Counted from the first letter of the stretch, positions 25,721 to 37,564 are shown. The stretch is 64,000 bases of DNA from Chinchilla lanigera (GCF_000276665.1 NW_004955469.1:11115269-11179268); one strand, 5' to 3'. The notes: a model not told the origin generated them from the sequence alone. Numbers and translations are program-made.

Positions 25721-26634
25721 TTATCTGCAGACTGGGGGATTTCTGAGCTTCCTTTTAGTTCTGGTCTCTATAGAGTGAGAGTCTATACAGACTTGGAAGA
25801 CAATGAATCTGGATAGTGAGAAAGAAGTCCAGAAGAACTGAATGTCTAAGAGAATGGCAGAGCTATGGACAGAAGCGCTGCTGAGGAGTAGGTGTACCTT
25901 TGGGGACCATGCTGAAGGGGTGGGTGGGATGCCAGTCGGGCAGCTGGAAGCCCAGGTACAGGACCCAGGTGGGAATGAGGACGTACGAGTCGTCTGCATG
26001 AGAGTGAGGTGGAAGTCACGCTGATGAGGCGCTTGGGAAACAGCGCCTGTAGAATTAGACTCTGCTTTGCTTCAAATATCAGAAGCTCTCTTAACCCATA
26101 CATTTTGTTTTCTATGAAAAAGGAACTGAGAAACACTAGGCTACATTTTTAGAGGCATTCAGAATTATGAAAAACATGTATCTGTTGATTTGTACGCCAA
26201 GCTGTGGAAATCACTGAGAAGACCTTGAGCAGGCATCCGTTATTCTAAAGGGGTTCATTTAGTGCCATTTTGAGCCACTGCTCCTAAGCCAGGCTCACAG
26301 GGCTGATCTGTCTCAGTGCTTTGCACTCTTGATTTTAGAAACTTAGCAATCAAAAGCAACAGCTTGTCCCAAACGTCACAGTAAATCAGTGTTAGAAATA
26401 GGATTTAAAGCTCAGAATTGCTAATCTACTCCTTGCTCCAATGATCTGGGATATTTTCTGAGAAAGAAACAGGGCTAGATGCTTCCAGAGTTATGAATGT
26501 TTGATTTGTACATATCGATGGCTGACTGCACACTGCGTGCTGAGCCACTGGCCACGTATCTTCCCCTGTTCTTGGAGAGCTGAACCAAGGCTGTCCTGGG
26601 CCAGTGGTGCTGTTGAGGAAGCCTCTTCTCCATG

Positions 26635-26818
26635 GACTCCTTCTTTCCTCTTTCTAAGTTCCACTTTGATGCTCCACAGGCCCAGTGTAGAGTGTGTATG
26701 AGGCCAGGTGAGATTAAACAAATCGGGTGGTTCTGCAAGGAGTGGCAGAAAACATGGCCTGGTGCTCTTCTCCGCTGACTCCTTCATGCGGCTTCCTGAG
26801 CTCCACTTTGATGCTCCA
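26635..26818 (+). repeat. Direct 42-bp repeat around arm 2 of the inverted duplication
   Basis: 26635-26676 and 26777-26818 are imperfect copies that share gactccttc and ccactttgatgctcca, with a period of 142 bp. The second arm of the inverted duplication (26672-26762) lies between and just overlaps the first copy. Confidence 0.75.
26672..26762 (+). repeat. Arm 2 of 90-bp inverted duplication
   Basis: Matches the reverse complement of 25191-25280. Substitutions only, no clear indel after the first base. Confidence 0.85.
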
Positions 26819-26974
26819 GTCATTTCACATCTGTCCCTCACAAGAGTTCTATGCTCTGGTTATCCCACTCTCTGGCCCATCTCTGCACTCAGTGCCTCTT
26901 GATTACCCACAGACCAAATCCCAAACTGTTGACCCAATACCCACTCTCACTTTCTCTTAGCGAGGTTGCTGAGG

Positions 26975-27006
26975 ATTCTCTAATACACCTAGTTGTATTA
27001 GAGAAT
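26975..27006. repeat. Perfect 13-bp hairpin
   Basis: attctctaataca at 26975-26987 and its exact complement tgtattagagaat at 26994-27006, with the 6-base loop cctagt. Confidence 0.9.
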
Positions 27007-27444
27007 GTAAAGAACTCATGGAAAACATCCCTGCCTCTAAGCTTCTGCTTGCCCTGATGGCCTTCCTTGGAATGCCCTTGTCCCTTTCATATTTTTAAGA
27101 CCTGAATTTTTCTCCACGGATGGCTTACTAGCCCATCCCCCCCAACAAGAATTTCCCTGACTGCTATGGTACTGGGAGGTTATTGAACCATCTGAATACT
27201 GGCCAGTGTCTGCAAGACCCTGTATGATGCTGGTATCTTACTATTTGCCTCAATGCATGTTCCCTGTGTTCTCCCTGGCATTTAAACCCCATGACTTTGC
27301 ATGAGGCTGGTCATACCCCTTTCTATCCTCAGGTTTGATGGAGACTTAATACATGTTTGCTGACGTGTCAGCCAGTGAAACCTCTCCAGACTCTGCTTGA
27401 TTCCCCACATTACTCAAAAGAGACCTGGATCTGACATTTTATGT

Positions 27445-27560
27445 CAGACTTCCAAAGGTGGTTGCACATCAAAGTCACATGGGAACATTTTAAAAGTGGA
27501 GATTCCTGAACCAACTATGTGATTGAAGCAGAATCTCTGTGTATGGGGCCCAGGACTCTG
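27445..27560 (+). mobile_element. MER5A-type DNA transposon fragment
   Basis: ggttgcacatcaaagtcaca, tgggaacattttaaaagtgg, then agcagaatctctg: the order of the MER5A (hAT-Charlie) left half. Confidence 0.65.
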
Positions 27561-28408
27561 GTGAAAAGAAAAACAAATAATTTCCCACTTGATCATGATG
27601 TTCAGTCAAATTTGTGAACCCTTGTCCTATGCTGTCCTGATAGTTTTAAGCTTTTCAAAAGCACTTTTGTTTATTTATTTTTGTTGTTTAGAAAAGAAGT
27701 TCAGGGAGAGAAATTCTGAGGTGATTTCTGCCAGAAAGTAAGATTTTGCTGCATCATAACATTGTGGGAATGAAACATCCATCCCTCAGAATAGATCCTG
27801 GAATTGATTTCAGCCTTGAATTATGAGGCTTTGTGGAGAAGAAGCTTGATCAATGCTCAGAGTAGCTAAATGAGGAAGCGGTATTTTCGAGTGACACTGA
27901 TAGATGCTCACAGATGAGAGCTGTATTTCTTGGCTTATTCCATGACATATTTCATTCTTTTCATCTAACCCATGTCTCTTATTTGAGCATGCAGCTAGCC
28001 CAAATTCCCCAGCATCCTTTGCAGTGTCCATGACCATGTGCCTGAGATCTAGCCAATAAAAAGAGAGCAGATATTACAATTCATAAAAACCTTCCAATGC
28101 CAAAACACAATGCTCTTTCTCCATTGGCTGGCTGAATGCAAAGAATTCTGAGGCTGAGAAAAGGGTGGAGCCACAGGGTAGTAGGAGCTTGGGTTCCTGA
28201 ATGACCATTTACCAACTAGTATACTCTTTTAGTTCACATAAGCAAGAAATATATTTCACTTGTATACAGCTCTGAAAATTGGAGGGTTACTGTTACTTCA
28301 GGTAGTGCTGGCCCACCTAACACAGTATGTATCACAAGCCTAGACATTCAGGCATGTTTAATGAACCTGGTATGGTTGGGCTAGCGACTAACTCAACTGG
28401 AGTTAGCT

Positions 28409-28664
28409 GGAGGCTGCAGGACTCCACAGCACCCTTCCCTTACAGCTACAGCCTTCTCCTCACTGCAGACTCTGGCACTAGTCTAGGACTAGGATCCCCA
28501 AGTAAGCGAGACAGAGAGCACTGAGGGAGAGTGACCTTGGAGGCTGCAGGACTCCACAGCTCCCTTTCCTTACAGCTACAGCCTTCTCCTCACTGCAGAG
28601 TCTGGCACTAGTCTAGGACTAGGATCCCCAAGTAAGCGAGACAGAGCAGTGAGGGAGAGTGATC
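28409..28664. repeat. Tandem duplication, two 130-bp units
   Basis: Unit 1 at 28409-28538, unit 2 at 28539-28664. They share ggaggctgcaggactccaca at the start, ctagtctaggactaggatcc, and agtaagcgagacagag near the end. About 96% identical by eye: a few substitutions and a 2-bp deletion in unit 2. The high identity suggests recent duplication. Confidence 0.93.
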
Positions 28665-29104
28665 TAGCAATCTGGGACATGGATTTAATTTACTTGTGCA
28701 AGTTTGCTGCAGGATCACTGAGAATGTTTCTGCCATGCTGTAGAGGCCTAGACCCTTATCTTGTGTCCAGCTTTTTACCTGTGTCCTGACTACATGCCCA
28801 CAACCTTGTCTGGATGACCTATCTGGCAGCCTAGTTCTACCAAGGCTGTGCCTGGCCTGCTCCTACAGGCCACTGTCCTTTCTCTGGGTCCTCCCCGAGT
28901 GCCTGGGTCCTGCAGGTGTGGGCTGGCCTCCTCCTGGCTGAAAGCCTCCCTGCAGGGTCTCCATGCAGCTTAGGCCCAAACTCCGTCAGTTCCGTTCCCT
29001 CATAATCAGCTGCTGATGGTCGCCCACTGCCTGTTTTCGCTGAGATCCACAGGAGAAATTTTTGGATCATGATCACAAGTGTTGGAAAGAGGATAAAGTT
29101 TAGA

Positions 29105-29230
29105 GACAGAAAATGGTTCCTTGAATCTTGACTCTTCTGCTTCCTAATTGAGTGCCTGTGGACAGATTATTTCGTTATTCTGAGCCAGCTTCTCACTGAT
29201 AAATTTAGGACTCTGAAATCTGAATTTTGA
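29105..29230 (+). mobile_element. MIR SINE fragment
   Basis: ttgactcttctgcttcctaa, gattatttcgttattctgag, ccagcttctcactgataaat. A shorter related piece is at 29830-29910. Confidence 0.55.
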
Positions 29231-30169
29231 TAATGAGTCCCAGTGGGCACAGATGCTTAGCTCAGTGAGAGCACAATCCCTCCTGTCCTCAGTTACAATC
29301 CCTAGGGGCACAGGCAGGGCTCCACAAGGAGTCTCTGCCCTCCTCGGGTCTCGTCAGCCTTGCAAGCTACTAGGGAAGCAGACACTGTTCTCACCTCCTT
29401 ACTGGGAAGGAGAGTTAAACGAAGCATCTTCATGGAGGGTCTGAGCCCCTGGGGAAGAACTTGATGGGATTAGTGGCCATACTTTACCCTGCCTGGCCTA
29501 AAAGCACCACTGTTTTCTTCTAGTTCAGAGGAACTGACTCCAACTAACACACTCACTCTGCATGTTCAGGTCCCCAGCCCCCACAGCTTTGGGAAGTGAC
29601 ACTGGTGTGCTATAGCCAGTTAGGAGCAGGGAGCACCCTTTACTGCATCGTCATGTGTGGAAGGACAGGGTACTGCTTATCCTGTGAACTTGGAATCAGA
29701 CTCACTTCAGGAAGGGCAGGAAGGGCGCCCCTTTCTGCCCTCACTTCCATCTTTGGCGCCTGCGGGGCTCCTCTGGGCTAAGTTTTTGGCTTGTGTCAGT
29801 TGATGGCAAATGAGTGTACCAGTCAGGTCCTTCTGACTCTTCTGCTTCCTAATGGTACACCTCTGAATCATTATTTAACGACCCTGAGCCACGGTGTCTG
29901 AGCCACAGTCGCTGCTTTCTGCTGCAGTTTGAGTGGGAATGTCTGGCAGAGGAGGAGCCCACATGGCAGCTAGAGAGGTGCTTGTTGGGTAGCGAGGGTC
30001 CCCAACAGCTGTGGCTTTCGTGGGCCTCATTGTGTCCAGCTCACTGAGCCCCCTCCTTCAGGCGTTCATGCCCTCGGAGGCAAATGAATTATTTCCCTGC
30101 CAGCCTCCCTTTTGGATGCAGACCATGGAAAGAAAAGACTCATTCAAAAACACAGAGGACTGTTTGGGG

Positions 30170-31310
30170 ATGCATTTCTTTTTCTTTTTTCACTGGTTCT
30201 CTGAGGTTGAGGTTTTTATTCTTTTTTTTCCCCTTTATTTGCTTTCTGTTTTTTTCTTGTTTGTTCTTTTCTGTTACACTTATTTAATTCTATTAATTTC
30301 ATTTTTCTCCTTAATAAGATCATCTAATCTTAGATACTGCAGTGAACACTGTGCTATTATTGTTGAATTCTTTTCTATTGTGAGTGGATATAGTTGTTGA
30401 ATTTGGTAGATACGTACTGCATGTCAATATTGGTTTGTCTTTGTGCTTATACTGTAATTATAGGGGCTGGGGATTTAGCTCAGCGGCACAGCGCCTGCCT
30501 GGCAAGCGCAAGGTTGTGAGTTCAATTCCCGGTACCAGAGAAAAACCAAAACAAAAACAAAAAAACAAACAAAAAATACTTTAATTATAGATCTCTTTTT
30601 TCATGGTTAAGGTGGTACGCTATTGGTTGTTACGGTGTGCCCATATCCAGTTTGTCTTTGACTCTATTGTAGTTGCTGATTTTGTTGCTATTGTCAGGGT
30701 GGTATAGTTGTTACTATTAATTGGATTTTTCTGCATGTTAATGTCTGGACTGTCTTTGGGTCATTAATGGGGAACTGGGTGCTGGACCAATTATACTGTA
30801 CTGTCCCCTCCCAAATTAATGAAGGGATTGGATCTTGAGGTAGAGGCAAAGGCTCATAATTAGCCACACTCAGTGTGCATTACTGAAAATCAGACACTCT
30901 CTAAAGAGATTTTCATATAAGCAACAAAGTCTTTTCTAATATAATTGATCCCCAAATTTCGTTACACACACATGCCCGCCCCCCCATAGAAACATGGGAA
31001 GACAAGGCAATAAAATACCTCTAAAAACTTTCAACTTTCCCAAAGCTAATTCATTAGGTAATTATAGGGAGGAAGTCAAAAGCCACACAGCTGAATTATT
31101 CAAAATGATAAAAGAAGAGATAAAAAACAGATCAATAAGGTTCTTGGTGAGAGTACAGAAGATAAAGTGAAACAGATGTTAAGACTTAATAAATGAAATG
31201 ATTAATGAGTTTACAGAAGACACTAATAAAAAGATAGCCGAGCTAAACAAAATGATACAAAACATGAAGGACCAGTTTAGTAAATCCATGAAAAGATAAC
31301 AGTTCCAACT
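30170..31310 (+). mobile_element. LINE remnant with ORF1-like coiled-coil part (L1/HAL1 type)
   Basis: The segment 31060-31300 translates in pieces to a Lys/Glu/Asn-rich coiled-coil-like text (for example INEMINEFTEDTNKKIAELN). That resembles the N-terminal part of L1/HAL1 ORF1p, and is preceded by 'acatgggaagacaaggcaat', which also occurs just before ORF1 in such elements. The T-rich region upstream may be its 5' untranslated part. It is split by an ID insertion at 30464-30576 and carries stops; no function is expected. Confidence 0.5.
30464..30576 (+). mobile_element. ID SINE, well preserved
   Basis: Complete tRNA-Ala-like head with A box tagctcagcgg and B box agttcaattccc, then an A-rich tail. 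The 14-bp target tactgtaattatag is at 30450-30463, repeated with one mismatch at 30577-30590. The youngest-looking forward ID in the window. It is tRNA-derived, not a tRNA gene. Confidence 0.93.
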
Positions 31311-31764
31311 CTCCATGATGAATGTAACTATTATTTACTGCAAATGTATACTTAAAAAAAAAAGGTGAGAACCTATGCTCAGTTTTGGAGTGGGAGCATC
31401 TGGTGTGGGAACTGTCCTACCATGGTCACCTGAAAAGACACCTGGGTGGGGGCAGAGTAGTCTGGAAGGAAAGGGAAGGAACTCCTCTTGTGGGAAGGCC
31501 ACTGCCATTGGAAGCATGAGGGTAGAACAGCCCAAAGAGGGCTAAGCCAGGAGTGGTTGTCAGCAGTAGGTGGTAGGGATAAAGATGATGAATTTCAAGG
31601 AATTGAAAGGAAACAGACACGAAGTGAAGTGAATAAGAGGCAAGGCCTAGAACTATCCAGAACCAAAATAATTTGTTAATAACCGTAGCTGTCGTTTGCC
31701 TAGATTTTTTTTTACCACTCACCAAATACTCTGAATCATTTCCGCAGGCAGTGCATAGGAAGCA

Positions 31765-31945
31765 GGCGAGCTTAAGGGGAAATTAACCTTTTTAGCCCTT
31801 GGGTCCCTCATATAAAAGAAGGGATTAATTGGAGTATATACCTCATGGGACTGTTTTAAGGATGAAATGAGATACCGTATATTGAGTACTTATTACAAAT
31901 AAATAAGTACTCAACAAATGCTGGTTCTAATCATCATCATTTAAA
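31765..31945 (+). mobile_element. MIR SINE
   Basis: ttaacctttttagcccttgg, gtccctcatataaaagaagg, tacctcatgggactg, aaggatgaaatgagatacc, gtactcaacaaatgctggtt: nearly the full MIR 3' half. Confidence 0.8.
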
Positions 31946-32900
31946 ATTCTTTAATGGGTATAAGAGAAAGGTATGATGCAGGTTTTGAGAAATGTGAATG
32001 AAATGGAAGCATGAGGTTGGAACGGCCCAAAGAGGGCTGAGCTTCACACAACTTCTTCAGGGCCATTTCTAGCCCTGCAAACAGGATAACCTGAAATCTC
32101 TGCATTTCCACTCACTGAAATCGACCACTTCTCTACAGAGGCAGGAATAAATAATGAAAATGCCCCTCTCATGCATTTCTTACCTCAGAGAGATGCTGCA
32201 CAAAGAGTATTATCAGTAGCACCCCATGTAAGATGGGGATTCTGTGGATGATAAACAAAGGTTGACTAGGAAAAAACTCCTACCTCTATGGAGTTTCTGA
32301 TCTAAATACGTGAAGACATAACTCTTGCTTTAACTGATATTGCTTGAAAGATGCTTTTGTGAAGCACACCACTTGTCGTTTCGGACAAAGAATGCAAAAG
32401 GAACAGGATATCTAAATATCTCCAAAGGGGGACTTTTTTTCTTGTTAAATTATGTATGTAGTGCAAAGCTAAAAGCCTTCCTAATGATAGTACTAGGGAG
32501 TGGAGCCTACACAAGTGTGATAAGTTATGTACATGCGACTATACAATTGCAGTGATTTGTGAGGCATGATTTGATCCATGGTATTTCTCCATCCATCTCA
32601 TGGTGGGTTGAGCTTAGCAGCTTCTGCTCTGTAAGCATGTCAAAGCTTAGGATAGTGGAGGAACACTGTGCTTAGTTTAGCAAGACAAATGTTTATGCAC
32701 AGGAAAGCTAAGAGAATGCCCTTGCAAGAGACTGACAGTTAGAATAGAGGGAAAGAACTTGCCTTTCTTCCATTTTGAGGAAAGGTAAATTTAATTCCAG
32801 CAGAAAGTGAATGGGAGGGGCTTATGATAGGGAAGAGAAAGAAGAAAAGCACAGTAGTTGTTTGAGGTGGTTGTCAAGTAATGAAATTATATTTGAGCAC

Positions 32901-33337
32901 TGTTATGGTTTATATCTAGATGTCCTCCTAATGTCTCATACACTTGTAGATGGGGCTTTGGGGAGGTAGCTCGATGATCGGTGTGTGATACTGGGTTTAA
33001 GGGTTTATAATACTGGATTAATCCACTAACTGGTTTATCATAGTCCTGGTGTGGATAACAGGGAGGCCTGCCCTGGGTATGGGTAGCACCACCCAAAAGC
33101 TTATACTCTGGATGTGACAAAAGGGAAAACCTGGCTTACTTCTTCTGCTCACTGCTGCTGCTGCCTGCCAGCCCTGCCTGGGCTACTTCTCCTCCGTGAT
33201 GCCCCTGTGCCATGCTAGCTTGCTTTGGAGCCAGGTTAGTACAGACTGAAACCTCTAAAAACTGAGCTGAAATAAGCCTTTTCTCCTTTAACTTGTGGGT
33301 GTCAAATATTTTGTCTTAGCAACAAGTAACTAAGACA
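32901..33337 (+). mobile_element. Solitary MaLR/ERVL-type LTR
   Basis: 437 bp starting TGTTATGGTTTATATC and ending AAGTAACTAAGACA, i.e. TG...CA. Its 3' part has the typical 'gactgaaacctct', 'gagctgaaataagcc', 'ttttctcctttaact' order with a polyA-signal-like region. Flanks agcac/aacac look like a 5-bp target duplication with one mismatch. It is LTR only, with no internal genes. Exact subfamily uncertain. Confidence 0.6.
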
Positions 33338-33786
33338 AACACATATCAAGTCAATATTTGAATTGGGGTTGTCTTTCAAAATTACCTTGAGAACATAGAT
33401 CTGTATTCCACGGGTGCTGCCACTGCCCAAAACATCTTGGACACTGCTCTTGGAAATTTTTCTCATTACACTTTACAGTCCGGTTGTACAGTTGCCATCA
33501 TTGTACAATGGTGACTATTATATTACTTTTACCACTTTGCTTGTTTGTAAATGGACAGAAGGAATATCGTTTTGTGGATCAATGTTCTCTGTTGCCAGAT
33601 TTTTAAATACCTGTGGCATAGTCATGGGGTGGGGTTGGCAGAAGGACTACTGTGCGGTGGGAGGGGTCTGACCACAGCTCCATTATTTCAAGCGTTCGGC
33701 TCTAGCTCTCTACTTACAAGGAATAGGGCACACAATTAAGATCAAAGTCTTTTTTATAAAGTGACTCTGACAGGACAGTGAGCAGA

Positions 33787-33835
33787 GACAAAAAACAAAA
33801 CAAAACAAAACAAAAAAAACCAAAAAAAAAACCAG
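33787..33835. repeat. (CAAAA)n A-rich repeat
   Basis: Units of caaaa and caaaaaaaa. Could be an old retroposon tail but no body is recognised upstream. Confidence 0.75.
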
Positions 33836-34048
33836 GTACTAGGAAAGCCCCTAAGGTGGTTTCCTCATCACAAGAATAATAAATACTGTTTTGGTGCCTC
33901 TAATGGGACACAGGTGTTGCTTTGATATACAGAATACTCTGCAGTATAAATATAAAGTGATTTTATGTCTTTGGTTAGACACAGGTTAAACAGATGAAGA
34001 ATGTTATATAGATTTCATCAAATGAAATTCTCATTTTACTCATTTGGA

Positions 34049-34610
34049 ATTTAGAAGTATATGAGGTATGATCATAAAATATGATGAATGTTGAAAATAA
34101 AAAGTAATTACAGTAAAAGACACCTTGGCATTTATCCTCCTCAAAGTAACCCCTGTTGCTTTGAATTTATTGATACTTATTCCATTGTTCTTGTCATTTT
34201 TTGAAGCAGTTCTGGAAGCCCTCTGTCATAAGTATCTTCAGTTACTTTGTTTTGGTTGCCTTGATGCCCTGAATTGATTCAAAACATTTACTATCCATGG
34301 TCATTTTGACTTTGGGGAACAGCCAGTCATATGGGCCAGATCTGGTGGGTCAGGTGGATGAGGATGTACCGCAGTGTTTTTATGAGCTGGCCTTTCTGCT
34401 GGACAGCACTCAGCAGCAGCATTCATCGTATGTTTTTATCACACTTTGTGAAGACCTTCATGAAACAGCAGAACTGCTTCAGATCATGACAAGAATCATG
34501 GAATAAGTGTGTTTGAAGCGAGGGAGAGTATTCTGAGGGGGAGTAATGGCAATGTGTATTTTATTGTAATAATTAAAAAATTAAACACACACATCTTGGT
34601 CAGACTTTCT
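34049..34610 (-). mobile_element. mariner remnant with two 3'-like ends
   Basis: The minus strand from about 34420 down to 34300 reads, in one frame with damage, HLTHQIWPIXLAVPQSQ, a decayed form of the mariner 'YSPDLAP...LFPKLK' block around the third catalytic Asp. It then reaches the C-terminal 'GYFEED'-type motif near 34120. On the plus strand, 34490-34560 encodes another C-terminal motif (SEGEYSEGE) followed by attgtaataattaaaa. Each outer end (tatatgaggtatgatcat, and ttggtcagactttctc) resembles a mariner TIR. Both halves therefore look like transposase 3' ends facing outwards. Many stops; not functional. Confidence 0.65.
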
Positions 34611-34955
34611 CTGAAGACACCATGCTACCAACACAGATGGATTTGGGTATATGATGTGTCAGGCATGGAAGAGGTTTAGAAGGCAGTGATATAAAACCTC
34701 AGAAATCTTGAGAAGATACTGTAAGTACATATGTAGTCTGGGGTCTGGGGAAGTTTTTTTTCAAAAAGTGAAGTAAGAGTGCTATTTAGAGATAAGGAAG
34801 GTAAAGACAAAGATGAAAGTGGAGAGAATTGCAGGTGCAAAAACCTGAAGGCAGGAATTTTTAGTATAGTACAGCAGAGTGGAAAGGAGCCCTGGGTGGA
34901 GGGGGAGAAGGAGAATGTTATAAGAAGGTTCTGGTGAAGTTAGGGTTGGGCAGAT

Positions 34956-35008
34956 CACACATGGACTTAAGTAAAGGTCTTATTAAAGAGTTTATAAGGC
35001 ACCCTAAA
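34956..35008 (+). repeat. Direct repeat, copy 1
   Basis: cacacatggacttaagtaaa and ggtcttattaaagagttt recur almost unchanged at 36175-36229, 1.2 kb away. Family unknown. Confidence 0.75.
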
Positions 35009-35225
35009 CATACCAGAAATTCAGGAAAGTGATTACTATTTCAAAAACCTATTCATGTAGTGCCCATGGACTAAGACTCATGTCTCCAATCCAGGAGCTC
35101 TTAAGAATAACTTAAGGTCTGGCTAAAACTGCCTTTAAAAATGTTATCATGAAAGTTGGGGAATCTGGGAGTAGGGGTGATTTGGAAGAGCACAAGGATA
35201 AGTTTTCTGTTACTTTCAAAATATA

Positions 35226-35246
35226 GGGGTGGGGTGGGGGGAGGGA
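35226..35246 (+). other. G-quadruplex-type motif
   Basis: Four G runs (4, 4, 6 and 3) separated by single bases. The G-rich strand is the plus strand, which is the transcription template for ALK. Confidence 0.6.
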
Positions 35247-36174
35247 GCTGTCCACAAAGCAGGTTCTGAATAGAGGAAGCCAGGAGCTGCCTAGGGGAGC
35301 GTCACTGGTTGAGACAAGTGGTGCATAACGTTAATGCTTATATCGGGGAAGGGAGTAAGTGAGTGAGCTTTTGTTGTTCATCCACTGTATTTTTTCTTTC
35401 TCTTACTCGTATGCTTACTCTACTTTCTCCCACCTTCTTCTGAAGAAATCCAGGAAGCTATAGCTCACTCTTCCAGAAGGAAGAGAGAAGAATGTGCCTC
35501 TTGCTCCTCCTCCACTAGTGACTTCCTTTTGTGAGTTAACAACAAATTCCTGTGAACCCCATCTTTATCTTAGGGTTGAATAACTGGTTATTTTTACCAA
35601 GTTGGCCGCCCCAACCTTGCCTGAGGCATTGGATGGGGAGACATTCTCATAATTATACTACAGTTATTTAAGTAGTTATTACTGATTAAACATCAGTGTA
35701 TGGAATGAAGTTCACCAAGGACTTTATTTCTCTAAACCTAAGAGGAAATTGCATTGTTTTTGTTTTATAGAACACGACTTGACTTGGAAGAGCAGCGGCT
35801 GTGATTTGTGTTATTTTTTCAATAAGTTAACAATGAGGCCACACACCAAAGGCATGAAAAAATGGAGGATAAAAGATGTGGGAAATAAAATTCATTGATA
35901 GCTATGATGCATAGAATCTTTTGATAATGATTTTATGTAGTCTCATAACAATCTTGTAAAATTGTGTGATTATTATTATCACCTTTGCTTCCAGGTTCCC
36001 CGATTTTCATTACAACATTTTAAGACACAGTTTTATCAGGGCTTAGAAGTTAGTACTAATGAGCTACTGGGCTGCAGACACTTGTCATAGCCCCCGAGAG
36101 TTACATGGATAATCTTTTGAAACATTACTCATTTTCCTGAAGGACAGTGGTACAAGCAGGGTCTGGTTGAACAG

Positions 36175-36229
36175 GACACACATGGACCTAAGTAAAGGTC
36201 TTATTAAAGAGTTTGGAGGGCACTCTGAA
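36175..36229 (+). repeat. Direct repeat, copy 2
   Basis: cacacatggacctaagtaaa and ggtcttattaaagagttt match 34956-35008. Confidence 0.75.
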
Positions 36230-37564
36230 AACCACTGACTTCCTGAGGCTCAGAGAGGTTCATAATTGGATGAGCCAGTTTTTAAACTTGTGATGATCTG
36301 ATTCTAAAGCCTATGCACTTTCAGCCATAGAGCTTCTTGATTTTAATGGGACAGTCACATCTACAGTTTAGTTTGATTTTAGCAAGTGAAAACTTCTGGC
36401 CTTATTTCTCCCATAGTTCTATTTGCCTCGGGTCTCACTGCCTCCCACACTACCTCCAGTTTTGGGAGGGCCACACACAGCCGCAGAGTAAGTCAGTGGC
36501 ACGCAGGTTCCCTGTGGATAGAGGCACTCTTGTTTTCTACAGTCGCAGAGTTATTGGGTCATGAAGCATCCTCAGACCAAGCTGGCCTTTGTCTGAATCC
36601 CCACTGGACAGTTTGGTTTCAGTACCGATATTGAAAATGTCAATCTGGTAACAGCCTTTAACAGGCGGGAGGGAGGCTGAGAACAAAGTCTTCTTTACGT
36701 GAAATGGTAGCCAATGGGAGTGAACACAGGCAACCTCTTACTTGCTTTAAATCCCCTGGAGTGGCTATGAAAGAAAGAAGACTTGTGGGATGGAAAAGAA
36801 AAAACCCTTTGATTCATTTGAATTAATTTTGCATCTCCCAGGAGGGAGGCTCTGACATCATCTTCACTTTCTCCCTCCCCTGTGCACAGCCCTCCCGATC
36901 CCAAAGAGCAAAAGACTACTCTATGGTGGGTAGCGTCCACTCCCTCTTCTTCCACTTTAATTAAACCCATTTGTCCTGGGGTCACTCAGCCTCAGGATGC
37001 CCACGGGCTTTGATCTTTAACCCACACACGTCTGAAGGGGTGAGTAAGCTGACGTTCAGAGAGGACGGTGCCTGCTTCCTGCGACAGCAGAGCTTCCATT
37101 ACAAGCTCTAGGGGATGGCAGACTCTGTGAAGTGTAGGAAAAGTCTGAAACTCAGATTCATATCTATGAAGCTGCATGCCAACTGGAACCTCCCTCCACT
37201 TCCCTCCAGCCCTTGGCCCTCACTTTTCAAAGGTAGATCCACCAGGATGGTAACTTGCTTGTTTTAAGAAACTAATGCAGAAGCTACTCTGATTATTGGG
37301 TTTCCTGTTTAGCCAATAAAAGTTGGATTTACTGATTGGTCCACTTATCTGTCTCCTTTATAGAAATGATTTCTCTTTGGTCTGGAACAGGTCAGCACCA
37401 ACCTTCTCTATGACATAGCCGAGCATCCCGTGAGCGCTGCTGTGCCAGGCCATGCTTACTGCAGGCTGACTGCAGGTGGCAGAATAGTGCCATCCCGGGG
37501 AGACAAATAGCAGCTGAACTCTGCAGGTTACTGCTCCATTTCAGAGCCCGCAGAGTTAATGATT

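Noticed and set aside
28409..28664. CRISPR-like or satellite array
   Set aside because: There are only two long adjacent copies with no spacers, in a mammalian intron.
30464..30535. Functional tRNA-Ala gene
   Set aside because: It has A and B boxes but no proper anticodon or acceptor stem, and carries an A-rich tail and target duplications: it is an ID SINE.
34297..34506. Plus-strand 69-residue frame
   Set aside because: It runs across both halves of the mariner remnant and is antisense to the transposase for most of its length.
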